Positions 17,071 through 25,244 of a DNA stretch of 64,000 nucleotides are shown piece by piece. Source of the DNA: Proteiniphilum sp. (GTDB lineage: Bacteria; Bacteroidota; Bacteroidia; Bacteroidales; Dysgonomonadaceae); the NCBI GenBank assembly GCA_018433945.1, contig JAHDQF010000037.1, positions 25,939 to 89,938 of the forward strand, given 5' to 3'. The notes beneath the pieces are model-generated. The model made no database searches. It was not told the DNA's origin and saw nothing but the letters and a program-made list of their open reading frames with translations. Numbering within the stretch: the first letter of the stretch is position 1; the number at the start of each line of letters is the position of its first letter. The translations under genes and the position numbers were made by a program.

Positions 17071-18378
17071 TCATATGACTCTTTCAATCTTTGCACCCAG
17101 CGCATTTAATCTTGAGTCGATCTGCTGATAGCCACGGTCTATCTGGTCGATGTTGTGGATGGTGCTTTTACCTTTGGCACTCATGGCCGCGATCAGCAGA
17201 GATATACCTGCACGGATATCGGGAGAGGTCATGGTCATCCCTTTCAGGTGAAACCGGTTGTCGAGCCCGATCACCACTGCCCGGTGCGGATCACAAAGGA
17301 TGATTTGAGCTCCCATGTCGATCAGTTTGTCCACGAAAAAAAGGCGACTTTCAAACATCTTCTGGTGAATCAGCACACTCCCTTTGGCTTTAGTAGCCAC
17401 CACCAGCATCACACTCAGCAGATCGGGTGTCAACCCGGGCCAGGGAGCGTCTGCGATGGTGAGGATGGAGCCGTCGATAAACGATTCAATGGTGTAGCCT
17501 TCCTGCCGGGGTATGTAGAGATCGTCACCGCGCTGTTCCACCGTGATACCCAACCGGCGGAAGCTTTCGGGGATGATACCCAGGTTGGTTGTTGACGCTC
17601 CTTTGATGGTGATCTCCGACGCAGTCATGGCTGCCATGCCGATGAAGCTGCCGATCTCAATCATGTCGGGCAGCAGGCGGTGGCGGCACCCTGACAGTTG
17701 TGATACACCCTGTACGGTCAAGCGGTTGGAGGCGATGCCGTCGATGTGTGCGCCCATGCGCACCAGCATGCGGCTCAGTTGTTCCACGTAGGGCTCACAG
17801 GCGGCGTTGTAGATGATGGTTTCCCCTTCTGCCAGCACGGCAGCCATCAGCAGGTTGGCAGTGCCAGTCACCGATGCCTCATCGAGCAGCACGTAGGTGC
17901 CTTTCAGCTTCTCTGTAGTGAGGGTGTAAAGCTGTTTCTGCTCGTTCAGCTTGAGCTCAGCCCCCAGCCTGATGATGCCGTTGAAGTGGGTGTCCAGCCT
18001 GCGGCGACCAATCTTGTCACCTCCCGGTCTGGGTACTACCGCTTCACCAAAGCGAGCCAGTAGCGGGCCAATGATCATGATCGATCCGCGCATGGACGCA
18101 CTCTTCTGCATGAACTCCTGCGAATGGGTGAAAGTGAGGTCAATCGTTTCAGCTTTGAAGGAGTAGGTCTCTTCAGCCAGCTTTTTCACATGCACACCCA
18201 TGTCGCGTAACAACTCGATCAGGTTGTTGACATCCAGGATATCAGGGATGTTCTCAATGATCACCTCTTCTTTTGTGAGTAGCGTGGCACAGATCACCTG
18301 CAGTGCTTCGTTTTTCGCGCCCTGTGGTCTGATCTGCCCTTGCAGGCTGTGCCCGCCCTCTATGATGAATGATGCCAT
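17071..18378 (-). CDS. murA: UDP-N-acetylglucosamine 1-carboxyvinyltransferase (MurA) with Asp at the catalytic Cys position
   Basis: MurA transfers enolpyruvate from PEP to UDP-GlcNAc, the first committed step of peptidoglycan synthesis. The 435-residue protein shows the two-domain EPSP-synthase fold with KNEALQ near residue 22 and the flexible active-site loop RPGGDKIGRRRLD at about 117-129. In Escherichia coli the loop reads RPGGCAIGARPVD, and its Cys115 is replaced here by Asp121. Cys-to-Asp enzymes in Mycobacterium and Chlamydia remain active but are not alkylated by fosfomycin. The gene follows murB by 48 bases and ends a run of co-directional genes from 21673. Confidence 0.95.
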   Translation of the reverse strand: MASFIIEGGHSLQGQIRPQGAKNEALQVICATLLTKEEVIIENIPDILDVNNLIELLRDMGVHVKKLAEETYSFKAETIDLTFTHSQEFMQKSASMRGSIMIIGPLLARFGEAVVPRPGGDKIGRRRLDTHFNGIIRLGAELKLNEQKQLYTLTTEKLKGTYVLLDEASVTGTANLLMAAVLAEGETIIYNAACEPYVEQLSRMLVRMGAHIDGIASNRLTVQGVSQLSGCRHRLLPDMIEIGSFIGMAAMTASEITIKGASTTNLGIIPESFRRLGITVEQRGDDLYIPRQEGYTIESFIDGSILTIADAPWPGLTPDLLSVMLVVATKAKGSVLIHQKMFESRLFFVDKLIDMGAQIILCDPHRAVVIGLDNRFHLKGMTMTSPDIRAGISLLIAAMSAKGKSTIHNIDQIDRGYQQIDSRLNALGAKIERVI

Positions 18379-18426
18379 AATGACACGGTTTTTGTTTACG
18401 GGTTATGTTCCTTTTAATAAATCCAC

Positions 18427-19425
18427 TTAATAAATCCACACCTCTGGTTGCAGTGCAACGGCAAACTGCTGCATCACGCTCTGTTGAATCTCTTTCATGA
18501 AATCGGATATCTCCTCTCCATTTTCGGTTCCGTAGTTTACGATGATCAGGGAGTGTTTCTCATACACTCCCACCATCCCCTTTCGCTTGCCCTTGTAGCC
18601 CGCTTTCTCAATCAGAAAGGCAGCTGAGGTTTTAAAACGCTCCCCGCCCAGGTTATAAACGGGGAGATCGGGCAGGATCACCTGCAGTCGCTCTGTCTCC
18701 TCTCTCGACAGAACCGGGTTCTTGAAGAAACTGCCGGCATTGGGTAGTTTTACAGGGTCGGGCAGCTTGCGGGTGCGGATGCGGATGATGGCTTCACGCA
18801 CCTGCATGAGTGTAGGCGAGGCGATCCCTTGCAGCTCACGGCTGAGATCAACATATTTCTCTTTGTAAACAAATGATTTGTCAAGAGCGAAAGTGACTGA
18901 GGTGATGAGGTAACGGCCGGTGCGCTTGAAGATGCTGTCGCGGTAGGCAAATGCACACGCTTCACCATTGAATGCTCTCACCTCACCTGTCTCCATATCA
19001 ACTGCCCTGACCCGGGTAATCACATCCTTCACTTCGGTGCCATAGGCGCCGATGTTTTGTACCGGGCTTGCGCCCACAGATCCGGGAATCAGCGAGAGGT
19101 TCTCCAGACCGGCATATCCTTTTGCAACGCAATATTCCACCAAAGCGTCCCACTCCTCGGCAGCGGCAGCCTCCAGCTCCACACCGCGGTCCGTTTCCTT
19201 TACGATCGTGATCCCTTTCATCGCGGGTCTGATAATGAGTCCGTCGAAATCTTTCGTGAAAAAGATGTTGTAGCCGGCACCCAGGATCAGTTTTCTCTCT
19301 TGTGGGAAGTTTCTCAATATCCCCGACAGCTCTGTTCCGCTCTCCGGTTCCGCGAAAAGCCTGGCAACCGCTTTCGTTCTGAAAGAGTTGTAGGGTTGTA
19401 GCTCTATGTTGTGCCGAATGTTCAT
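18427..19425 (-). CDS. murB: UDP-N-acetylmuramate dehydrogenase
   Basis: MurB reduces UDP-GlcNAc-enolpyruvate to UDP-MurNAc using NADPH and FAD. The start chosen is the ATG at 19423-19425 (MNIRHNIELQPYNSFRTKAV), which overlaps the previous stop as ATGA; this gives 332 residues. The typical YNSFRTKA opening, LGAGYNIFFTKDFDG flavin loop, SLIPGSVGASPVQNIGAYG, AYRDSIFKR, and PNAGSFFKNPV with the catalytic Ser are all present, and the C-terminal region matches the type I (E. coli-like) enzyme. It sits directly before murA, so the first two muramic acid steps are encoded side by side. Confidence 0.95.
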   Translation of the reverse strand: MNIRHNIELQPYNSFRTKAVARLFAEPESGTELSGILRNFPQERKLILGAGYNIFFTKDFDGLIIRPAMKGITIVKETDRGVELEAAAAEEWDALVEYCVAKGYAGLENLSLIPGSVGASPVQNIGAYGTEVKDVITRVRAVDMETGEVRAFNGEACAFAYRDSIFKRTGRYLITSVTFALDKSFVYKEKYVDLSRELQGIASPTLMQVREAIIRIRTRKLPDPVKLPNAGSFFKNPVLSREETERLQVILPDLPVYNLGGERFKTSAAFLIEKAGYKGKRKGMVGVYEKHSLIIVNYGTENGEEISDFMKEIQQSVMQQFAVALQPEVWIY

Positions 19426-20135
19426 GATCCTTTGTAAATGAGAAAGACACAGGGTTTCTTGTGCATCTCGGGCAATGTTCCTTTCCATGCCCGGATGCTT
19501 TTGGTGACAATCTGTTCATCCTCGCATGAGATGTTCATGGCGATGCAGAGCTGTGTCTCCGGCTTGCAATGCGTCAGTAAATCCTCTGCCAGCTTATGAT
19601 TCCGGTAAGGTGTTTCGATAAACAGCTGGGTCTGCTCTTCCTGGTAGGAGCGGGCTTCCAACTGTTTGATTTTCCTTGCCCGCTCACCGGCATCGATGGG
19701 CAGATAGCCATGAAAAGCAAAGCTCTGCCCGTTGAAACCGGAAGCCATCACCGCCATCAGGATGGAGGAGGGGCCCACCAGCGGGACAACCCTGTATCCT
19801 TTCTGCTGGGCGATGGCCACCACATCTGCCCCGGGGTCGGCCACGGCGGGGCATCCGGCTTCGGAGATCACGCCTACGCTTTCCCCCTTTTCCATGGGCA
19901 GCAGGTAATCTGACAGGCTGCTCCTGTCGGTGTGTTTGTTCAGTTCATAAAAGCTGAGCGCATCAATCTCTATGTTGGGGTCACACTTTTTCAGAAAGCG
20001 ACGTGCCGACCGCAGATTCTCCACGATGAAATGTTTCAGTTGAGATACAACCGTGTTGTTGTATGAAGGGATCACCTTATCCAAAGGGGTCTCACCCAAC
20101 ATGACCGGTATCAAATATAGTGCGGGTTTATCCAT
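19422..20135 (-). CDS. SAM-dependent methyltransferase of the RsmI (tetrapyrrole methylase-like) family
   Basis: The start is taken at the ATG 20133-20135 (MDKPALYLIPVMLGETPLDK), giving 237 residues. RsmI-family signatures are ISEAGCPAVADPGADVV (about 100-116) and VPLVGPSSILMAVMASGFNGQ. RsmI itself 2'-O-methylates C1402 of 16S rRNA, but this is a shorter Bacteroidetes form that begins LYLIPVMLGE, where typical RsmI has a LYLVATPIGN-like start, so its exact target is uncertain. A C-terminal LCIAMNISCEDEQIVTKSI replaces the usual RsmI tail. It overlaps the murB start by four bases and follows the rhomboid gene by 51 bases. Confidence 0.82.
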   Translation of the reverse strand: MDKPALYLIPVMLGETPLDKVIPSYNNTVVSQLKHFIVENLRSARRFLKKCDPNIEIDALSFYELNKHTDRSSLSDYLLPMEKGESVGVISEAGCPAVADPGADVVAIAQQKGYRVVPLVGPSSILMAVMASGFNGQSFAFHGYLPIDAGERARKIKQLEARSYQEEQTQLFIETPYRNHKLAEDLLTHCKPETQLCIAMNISCEDEQIVTKSIRAWKGTLPEMHKKPCVFLIYKGS

Positions 20136-20186
20136 TGCGCTTACAGAGCTTTTAACTGCAAAAATAGGCAAAATAAGGCAATAGAG

Positions 20187-20843
20187 CTAAAAACCGATAT
20201 GAAACAAATCAGAGAGGGAATCGATCCTTATCTGGCTGAAGAATGATTCAATCAGGTTTGCACCTGCCACTACCCGGAACAGTACGATCATATAGATGAT
20301 GCCATATATACCCCCCGTGATATGCGCGGAGTGGTTGATGTTCCCGGATTCTTTTTTGTCCAGCGACATTGAGATCAGCAAAAAGATAATTCCGAAAAGG
20401 AATGCAGGCAGCATGACCGGGATAAAGAGAATGCCCATGAAATTCATCGGATTGATCAGCATGTATGCGAAGATCACAGCCGAAACGGCTCCCGACGCGC
20501 CCAGGCTATGGTAGTTTCTGTTCTCTTTCTGTTTGAAGTAGGTTGGCAAGATAGAGACCGGCAGTGCAGTGAGGTAAAGGATGATAAAACAAAGGGCTCC
20601 CCAATTTTCGCCCAATTGTATTTTGCAGAATCTCTCGATGTCCATTCCAAAAAAATAGAGTGTGAACATGTTAAAGATCAGGTGCATGTAATCGGCATGG
20701 AGAAAGCCATAGGTGAACAACCGGTGCCATTCACCGCTCCGTACCGCCGGCGGATAAAAGATCATCCTATTCATCATTGAATGCTCTCTGAATGCAAGAA
20801 TAGAGATGATGGAGGTAAGCACGATAAGGATGATTGTTATCAT
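20187..20843 (-). CDS. Rhomboid-family intramembrane serine protease
   Basis: The 218-residue protein has about six hydrophobic segments and the rhomboid signatures: WHRLFTYGFLHADYMHLIFNM (His/Asn region, about 39-59), the catalytic Ser117 in GASGA, and the catalytic His174 in SAHITGGIYG. Rhomboids cleave membrane helices of client proteins within the bilayer; the client here is unknown. Its start codon overlaps the stop of the upstream TIM-barrel gene by four bases (20840-20843), and the RsmI-like gene follows 51 bases later. A second, unrelated-looking rhomboid is encoded at 31870. Confidence 0.92.
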   Translation of the reverse strand: MITIILIVLTSIISILAFREHSMMNRMIFYPPAVRSGEWHRLFTYGFLHADYMHLIFNMFTLYFFGMDIERFCKIQLGENWGALCFIILYLTALPVSILPTYFKQKENRNYHSLGASGAVSAVIFAYMLINPMNFMGILFIPVMLPAFLFGIIFLLISMSLDKKESGNINHSAHITGGIYGIIYMIVLFRVVAGANLIESFFSQIRIDSLSDLFHIGF

Positions 20844-21673
20844 CCGGAAATCTTTGTTGCAACAATCACACCTCTGAAATACCCGATTGATTCGGCTATC
20901 CCCTGGAGTGGATCTTTCATGTTTCGTTCATGTTCGAGACTGCACATACCGGTATATCCTACCTCACGGAGCATGCGTACAAAAGCCGGAAAATCGATGA
21001 TGCCACGGCCGATCTCCACCGAATATCCGGCCTTGGAGGCTCCCGTAACGTCCTTGATGTGAATGTCGAAAACGCGGCTTTGGTATTTCTTCAGATCTTC
21101 CACCGGATCCTTGCCGTTGCGGGTGTCATGACCCACATCGAGGCACATGCCGATGCGCGGATCGAGATCCTTCACATGGTTCCACACGTCGTCGGCATCG
21201 GGATACAATGGCATATCAGGGCCATGGAGGTGAATGGCGAAATGAAAATCATACTCTTTTACCTTTTTTTCCACATAGGGCAGCAGCTCATAGTTGGGAA
21301 CCCCCACAATCAGCTTTACACCCACTCGTTTCGCGTAAGCGAACGCATCGTCGATCTCTTTTTCCGAGCGCATATAGATGGGACCAACGGCATAACCGGT
21401 CACTCCTTTCGAAGCAAGCTTGGCATGAAAGTCGGCAATCTCCTGGTCGCTGCTGTTCAGCGGGAGATGAAAGTCTTTGATGCACAGATACTTTACATCA
21501 CATTTCTCCATCATTTCCAGTGACTTGTCGAGATCGAAGTTCACAAAGCTGAAACCAGCCATAGCGACCTTGAATTTTTCAAAACTGTCGGGAGCGGGTT
21601 GCGGATCGGGACGATCCTGAGCAGAAATCAGGAATGAAAATAAGAGTCCTGTGAAAATGAGTATTTTTTTCAT
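20840..21673 (-). CDS. Exported sugar phosphate isomerase/epimerase-like TIM-barrel protein
   Basis: The 277-residue protein starts with a signal peptide (MKKILIFTGLLFSFLISAQ, likely cut near residue 19), so it acts in the periplasm or outside. The rest is a xylose-isomerase-like TIM barrel: KFKVAMAGFSFVNFDLDKSL, FHFAIHLHGPD, IGMCLDVGHDTRNG, VFDIHIKDV and a C-terminal YTGMCSLEHE. The His, Asp and Glu residues in these strands are the usual metal ligands. Substrate is unknown; the family contains sugar epimerases, inosose dehydratases and 3-keto-sugar hydratases. It is the first gene of the run to murA and overlaps the rhomboid start. A TACCTTTG -7 match lies upstream (21705-21712, minus strand). 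Confidence 0.82.
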   Translation of the reverse strand: MKKILIFTGLLFSFLISAQDRPDPQPAPDSFEKFKVAMAGFSFVNFDLDKSLEMMEKCDVKYLCIKDFHLPLNSSDQEIADFHAKLASKGVTGYAVGPIYMRSEKEIDDAFAYAKRVGVKLIVGVPNYELLPYVEKKVKEYDFHFAIHLHGPDMPLYPDADDVWNHVKDLDPRIGMCLDVGHDTRNGKDPVEDLKKYQSRVFDIHIKDVTGASKAGYSVEIGRGIIDFPAFVRMLREVGYTGMCSLEHERNMKDPLQGIAESIGYFRGVIVATKISG

Positions 21674-21814
21674 GATTGCAAATATTTATGCGTGTGTTTG
21701 AGCACAAAGGTACTTATTTTTTGAAACGGGGAGAGGAATTTTTTAAAAAGATAATCCTCCTATTTATTGATCTCTCAAAATGAAAGTGGGTAAACGAGAT
21801 AAGCAAAATCCTTT

Positions 21815-21822
21815 TACCTTTG
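21815..21822 (+). promoter_or_regulatory. Candidate -7 promoter element upstream of rsmF
   Basis: TACCTTTG fits TAnnTTTG and lies 19 bases before the rsmF start codon, giving a very short leader. No TTTG is seen at the usual distance upstream. Confidence 0.4.
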
Positions 21823-21841
21823 TAATCTAAAGTGTTGATAA

Positions 21842-23254
21842 ATGAAATTGCCCGCTGATTTTATCCAATCCATCCGTTCGCTTTTGGGTGAAGAGACGCA
21901 ACTGCTTCAGTCCGCTCTGGCGGAAGATAATCCTGTCAGCATCCGCCTGAATCCGTTCAAAAAACAGCGTAACCCCCTGTCGTTTGAACACCCTGTAGCG
22001 CGTGTGCCATGGTCGGATTGGGGATATTATCTCGATGAGCGCCCCGCTTTCACGTTCGACCCGCTTTTTCATGCTGGTTATTATTATGTACAGGAGGCTT
22101 CCTCCATGTTCGTGGAGCAGGTGGTGCGACAGCTGGTGAAAGAGCCTGCAATCTGTCTCGATCTCTGTGCAGCCCCCGGCGGAAAATCAGTCAGCCTTCT
22201 CTCTGCTTTGCCGGGAGGCAGTCTGCTTGTGAGCAACGAAATCGTCCGTCAACGGGCGAATGTATTGTCAGAGACCTTGAGCAAATTCGGTCATCCCCAT
22301 TGTATGGTGACCAATAACGCTCCCGGGGATTTTGCCGCTTTCCCGGAGTTTTTCGATCTGTTGCTTGTGGATGCCCCCTGTTCCGGCGAGGGCATGTTTC
22401 GTAAGGATGAAACGGCCCTGGAGGAGTGGTCACCTCAGCATGTGCAGCTGTGTGCGGCCCGGCAGAGAAATATCCTGGACGAGGTCTGGGTTGCCCTGAA
22501 GCCGGGTGGATTGCTTATCTACAGCACCTGTACCTTTAACCGGGCCGAGAACGAGGAAAATGCACTATGGGCGGCACGGGAACTGGGTGCTGAGTTTGTA
22601 CCGGTGGAAATAGATGAAACCTGGGGTATTACCGGATCATTCGATAGGGAGGTAAACGGGTATCGGTTTTTTCCGCATAAAACCAAAGGGGAAGGACTCT
22701 TTGTGACGGTTTTAAGGAAAACTGCTTCGGCAACTCCACACGAAGTGACCTATTTCCATAAGCGTAAAAATTTTTTTTCTCCGGTTTCAAAGGAGGTTAC
22801 GGCATACAGAAACTTCCTGAATCATCCCGATCATTTTGATTTCATGGAAGCTGGCAGCCGGATCATTGCACTACCGGCAGCACAATCTGAAATGCTTGTT
22901 ACTCTGGGAGAAAAGTTGAAAACGGTTGCATTGGGTATCGGGATAGGAGAGCGAAAAGGAAAGGATTTCATTCCTTCCCATTCACTTGCGTTGAGCTGCG
23001 AAATCAATCGGGAAGCATTCATTAACCATGCAGTGTCTTATGCTCAGGCAGTTGCTTACCTCCGTAAGGAAGCCATCACGCTCAATGATGCACCCAGGGG
23101 TTTCATTCTGCTCACCTATTGCAATGAGCCGATCGGGTTTGTAAAGAATATCGGTAACAGGGCGAATAACCTTTACCCACATGAGTGGCGCATACGTAGT
23201 GGTTACTTGCCGGAAACTAGCCCTGAGATACTGACCGGACAGCCGGTTGATTGA
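21842..23254 (+). CDS. rsmF: RsmF/NOL1-NOP2-Sun family rRNA (cytosine-C5) methyltransferase
   Basis: The 470-residue protein methylates cytosine C5 in 16S rRNA using SAM. It has the Sun-family core: the SAM motif LDLCAAPGGKSVSLLS (about 106-121), the catalytic DAPCSGEGMFRKDE and the second cysteine motif IYSTCTFNRAENEEN. The C-terminal third (about residues 290-465) is the extra RNA-binding extension, with a PUA-like end, seen in YebU/RsmF. Length fits RsmF (479 in E. coli). It is oriented away from the TIM-barrel gene and followed 25 bases later by a histidine kinase gene. Confidence 0.92.
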   Translation: MKLPADFIQSIRSLLGEETQLLQSALAEDNPVSIRLNPFKKQRNPLSFEHPVARVPWSDWGYYLDERPAFTFDPLFHAGYYYVQEASSMFVEQVVRQLVKEPAICLDLCAAPGGKSVSLLSALPGGSLLVSNEIVRQRANVLSETLSKFGHPHCMVTNNAPGDFAAFPEFFDLLLVDAPCSGEGMFRKDETALEEWSPQHVQLCAARQRNILDEVWVALKPGGLLIYSTCTFNRAENEENALWAARELGAEFVPVEIDETWGITGSFDREVNGYRFFPHKTKGEGLFVTVLRKTASATPHEVTYFHKRKNFFSPVSKEVTAYRNFLNHPDHFDFMEAGSRIIALPAAQSEMLVTLGEKLKTVALGIGIGERKGKDFIPSHSLALSCEINREAFINHAVSYAQAVAYLRKEAITLNDAPRGFILLTYCNEPIGFVKNIGNRANNLYPHEWRIRSGYLPETSPEILTGQPVD

Positions 23255-23279
23255 TATTCATTTTTTCATTTTTTCTCTT

Positions 23280-24407
23280 ATGTTTACGCGACAAACCCTC
23301 ACCTATCTCTTCGTGATCCTTGCATCGGTTGTTGGCATCCTCTCTCTCGTGCTCTCCGGCCGGCTGGTGAAAGAGCTGTCGAAAGAGGAGCGGCAGAAGA
23401 TGGAGATATGGGCCTTGGCCACTGAGTCGATCTCCCGTGATGCATCCGGTTCGGACCTGTCGCTGGAATTGAGCATCCTGCAGGGCAATCGTTCCATACC
23501 TGTGATTCTGCATGATGAGCAGAGCGGCAGACTGGAGTCACACAACATCAGGCTACCTGATAAGGATAGGGCTGCTTTTCTTCGTGAGAAGATGAAGCAG
23601 TTTGGCAGCAGGCACGAACCTGTGAGATTGACGGAGTTCAATCAAACGCTCTATTTTGATGACTCCTACACCTTAAAGCAGCTCCAGTTATTTCCATACA
23701 TACAGTTTTTTGTCATCGCCCTCTTCATCGGACTTGCTTTTTTTGCACTGAACCGCTCACAACGTGCCAGGCAAAACAGTATCTGGGTGGGATTGTCAAA
23801 AGAGACCGCCCATCAGTTGGGGACTCCCATCTCTTCACTGATCGCGTGGATCGAGTACCTGAAGTTGAAAGAGATGGATGCTGCTCTGTTGCGTGAGATT
23901 GAGAAAGATACAAACCGTTTGCAGATGATTGCAGAACGATTTTCCAGGATTGGTTCAGTACCCGATATGCGGGAGACTGATATCCGGGCGGTGGTGAGAC
24001 AGACGCTTTCATACCTTGAAAAGCGGCTGTCTGATCAGATAACCTTTTCCTTGCTTTTTCCCGCAGAGCCGGTGCTGGTCTCCATCAATGAGCCGCTGTT
24101 CGGGTGGGTGATTGAAAATCTCACGAAGAACGCGGCAGATGCCATGCAAGGGGAGGGGACAATCACCTTTCGGTTATCGGAGAAAAAAAATCAGGTTACG
24201 CTCGATATCTCTGACAGCGGCAAGGGGGTCGCGAAATCAAATTTCAAAAAAATCTTCTCTCCCGGTTACACCACCAAAGAACGAGGGTGGGGACTTGGAC
24301 TTACGCTTGCAAAACGGATCGTGGAGGTGAATCACAACGGGAAAATATATCTGTTGAAATCGGAGCTGGATAAAGGAACAACATTCAGGATCCTGTTGAG
24401 AAGATAG
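23280..24407 (+). CDS. Orphan membrane sensor histidine kinase
   Basis: The ATG at 23280 gives 375 residues and lies just past the rsmF stop; a TTG at 23247 would extend it but looks less natural. Two membrane helices (about 6-28 and 138-158) enclose a sensor region of about 110 residues. The cytoplasmic half has an unusual H-box (KETAHQLGTPISSLIAWIEY, phospho-acceptor His178), then the N-box WVIENLTKNAADAM, DISDSGKGV and GWGLGLTLAKRI ATP-binding motifs. No response regulator is adjacent. The AHQLGTPISSL H-box is a type familiar in Bacteroidetes kinases. The signal is unknown. The gap that follows holds a GGTGAT/ATCACC hairpin without a T-run. Confidence 0.9.
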   Translation: MFTRQTLTYLFVILASVVGILSLVLSGRLVKELSKEERQKMEIWALATESISRDASGSDLSLELSILQGNRSIPVILHDEQSGRLESHNIRLPDKDRAAFLREKMKQFGSRHEPVRLTEFNQTLYFDDSYTLKQLQLFPYIQFFVIALFIGLAFFALNRSQRARQNSIWVGLSKETAHQLGTPISSLIAWIEYLKLKEMDAALLREIEKDTNRLQMIAERFSRIGSVPDMRETDIRAVVRQTLSYLEKRLSDQITFSLLFPAEPVLVSINEPLFGWVIENLTKNAADAMQGEGTITFRLSEKKNQVTLDISDSGKGVAKSNFKKIFSPGYTTKERGWGLGLTLAKRIVEVNHNGKIYLLKSELDKGTTFRILLRR

Positions 24408-24494
24408 ATTTTAACCCTTACGGGGTGATCATCGGCTCATGATGCGGAAAATCACCATAAATGGATGAATGTTTGAAAAATAAAAAGATTTCGC

Positions 24495-24525
24495 TTGTAA
24501 AAGATTCATACTATTCCTATATTTG
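24495..24525 (+). promoter_or_regulatory. Promoter upstream of the coiled-coil gene and zapA (TTG, 20 bases, TATATTTG)
   Basis: TTG (24495-24497) and TATATTTG (24518-24525) are spaced by 20 bases, fitting the Bacteroidetes consensus. Transcription would start near 24531, leaving a leader of about 100 bases in front of the 24631 start codon. Confidence 0.6.
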
Positions 24526-24630
24526 CCTGAATTTTTGTTTTCATGCGATTATTTCATTTGTGTGCGTCATGCTGTATGCTACACAGGAGAATCATCTTCT
24601 GCAGTGGAATAATTTAGATGCTCGTTACAT

Positions 24631-24921
24631 ATGACGGACGAAAATAACAAGCTGCTTGTTGACCTGGAAGTGCGAATCAAACAGGTAATGCTTCTGTGTG
24701 ATAGGTTGAAAGAGGAGAATGCCGCACTGAAAACGGCATTGGAAAGCAGAGAGCAGAAGATTGACGAGGTGGTCACAGATCTGAATCAAATGAGAACAAA
24801 ATATGAGAGTCTGAAGATCGCAAGAACCATCACCGCTGCATCGGTCGATGTGGATGCTGCGAAACAGCGACTGTCAAAACTGGTGCGAGAAGTTGATAAA
24901 TGCATAAATTTGTTGAAATAA
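24631..24921 (+). CDS. Small coiled-coil protein encoded directly before zapA
   Basis: The 96-residue protein is almost entirely predicted coiled coil: residues about 5-70 show a heptad pattern (LEVRIKQVMLLCDRLKEENA, then LESREQKIDEVVTDLNQM), and the tail (KQRLSKLVREVDKCINLLK) is amphipathic. It has no signal or membrane segment. A gene of this type commonly precedes zapA in Bacteroidetes, and size and shape recall the division factor ZapB. I cannot show homology to ZapB, so the role is inferred from context. It ends 19 bases before the zapA ATG, probably in one transcript from the promoter at 24495. Confidence 0.75.
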   Translation: MTDENNKLLVDLEVRIKQVMLLCDRLKEENAALKTALESREQKIDEVVTDLNQMRTKYESLKIARTITAASVDVDAAKQRLSKLVREVDKCINLLK

Positions 24922-24940
24922 CCTTTGAAAAATTTATGTG

Positions 24941-25243
24941 ATGGGCGACGAGAAATTTTTACTGACATTGGAGATTGCCGGCAGAAGATACCCTTTGAAA
25001 ATCAGGAGATCTGATGAACAGGCTTTCCGTGATGCCGCCGCCAGAATAAACAGAAAAATAAACCAATACCGTGTTGCTTACGGAGGTGAAAACTCCGGCA
25101 TGACGACACAGGACTTTATAGCTATGACAGCTATACAGGCATTGGCTGAGAATTTTTCTCTCGGTGACAAAAATGATACGAAACCCTTTGAAGAGAAGAT
25201 TGAATCGCTGATCAGTGATCTGGATCACTATCTGAAGCAATAA
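24941..25243 (+). CDS. zapA: Cell division protein ZapA
   Basis: ZapA bundles FtsZ filaments at the division site. This 100-residue protein has the family pattern: an N-terminal beta-rich part (FLLTLEIAGRRYPLKI), the RINRKINQYR helix, then QDFIAMTAIQALAENFSL and a C-terminal coiled coil. The ATG at 24941 is preferred over the adjacent GTG at 24938. It follows the coiled-coil gene and is followed immediately by a structured RNA whose first paired base is two bases after the stop codon. The same zapA-RNA-rny order recalls the zapA-ssrS neighbourhood of other bacteria. Confidence 0.92.
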   Translation: MGDEKFLLTLEIAGRRYPLKIRRSDEQAFRDAAARINRKINQYRVAYGGENSGMTTQDFIAMTAIQALAENFSLGDKNDTKPFEEKIESLISDLDHYLKQ

Positions 25244-25244
25244 C

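Noticed and set aside
24543-24617. 24-codon Cys-containing mini-frame in the leader of the coiled-coil gene
   Set aside because: It has no clear ribosome-binding site, hairpin or codon run to support an attenuator; chance is a sufficient explanation.
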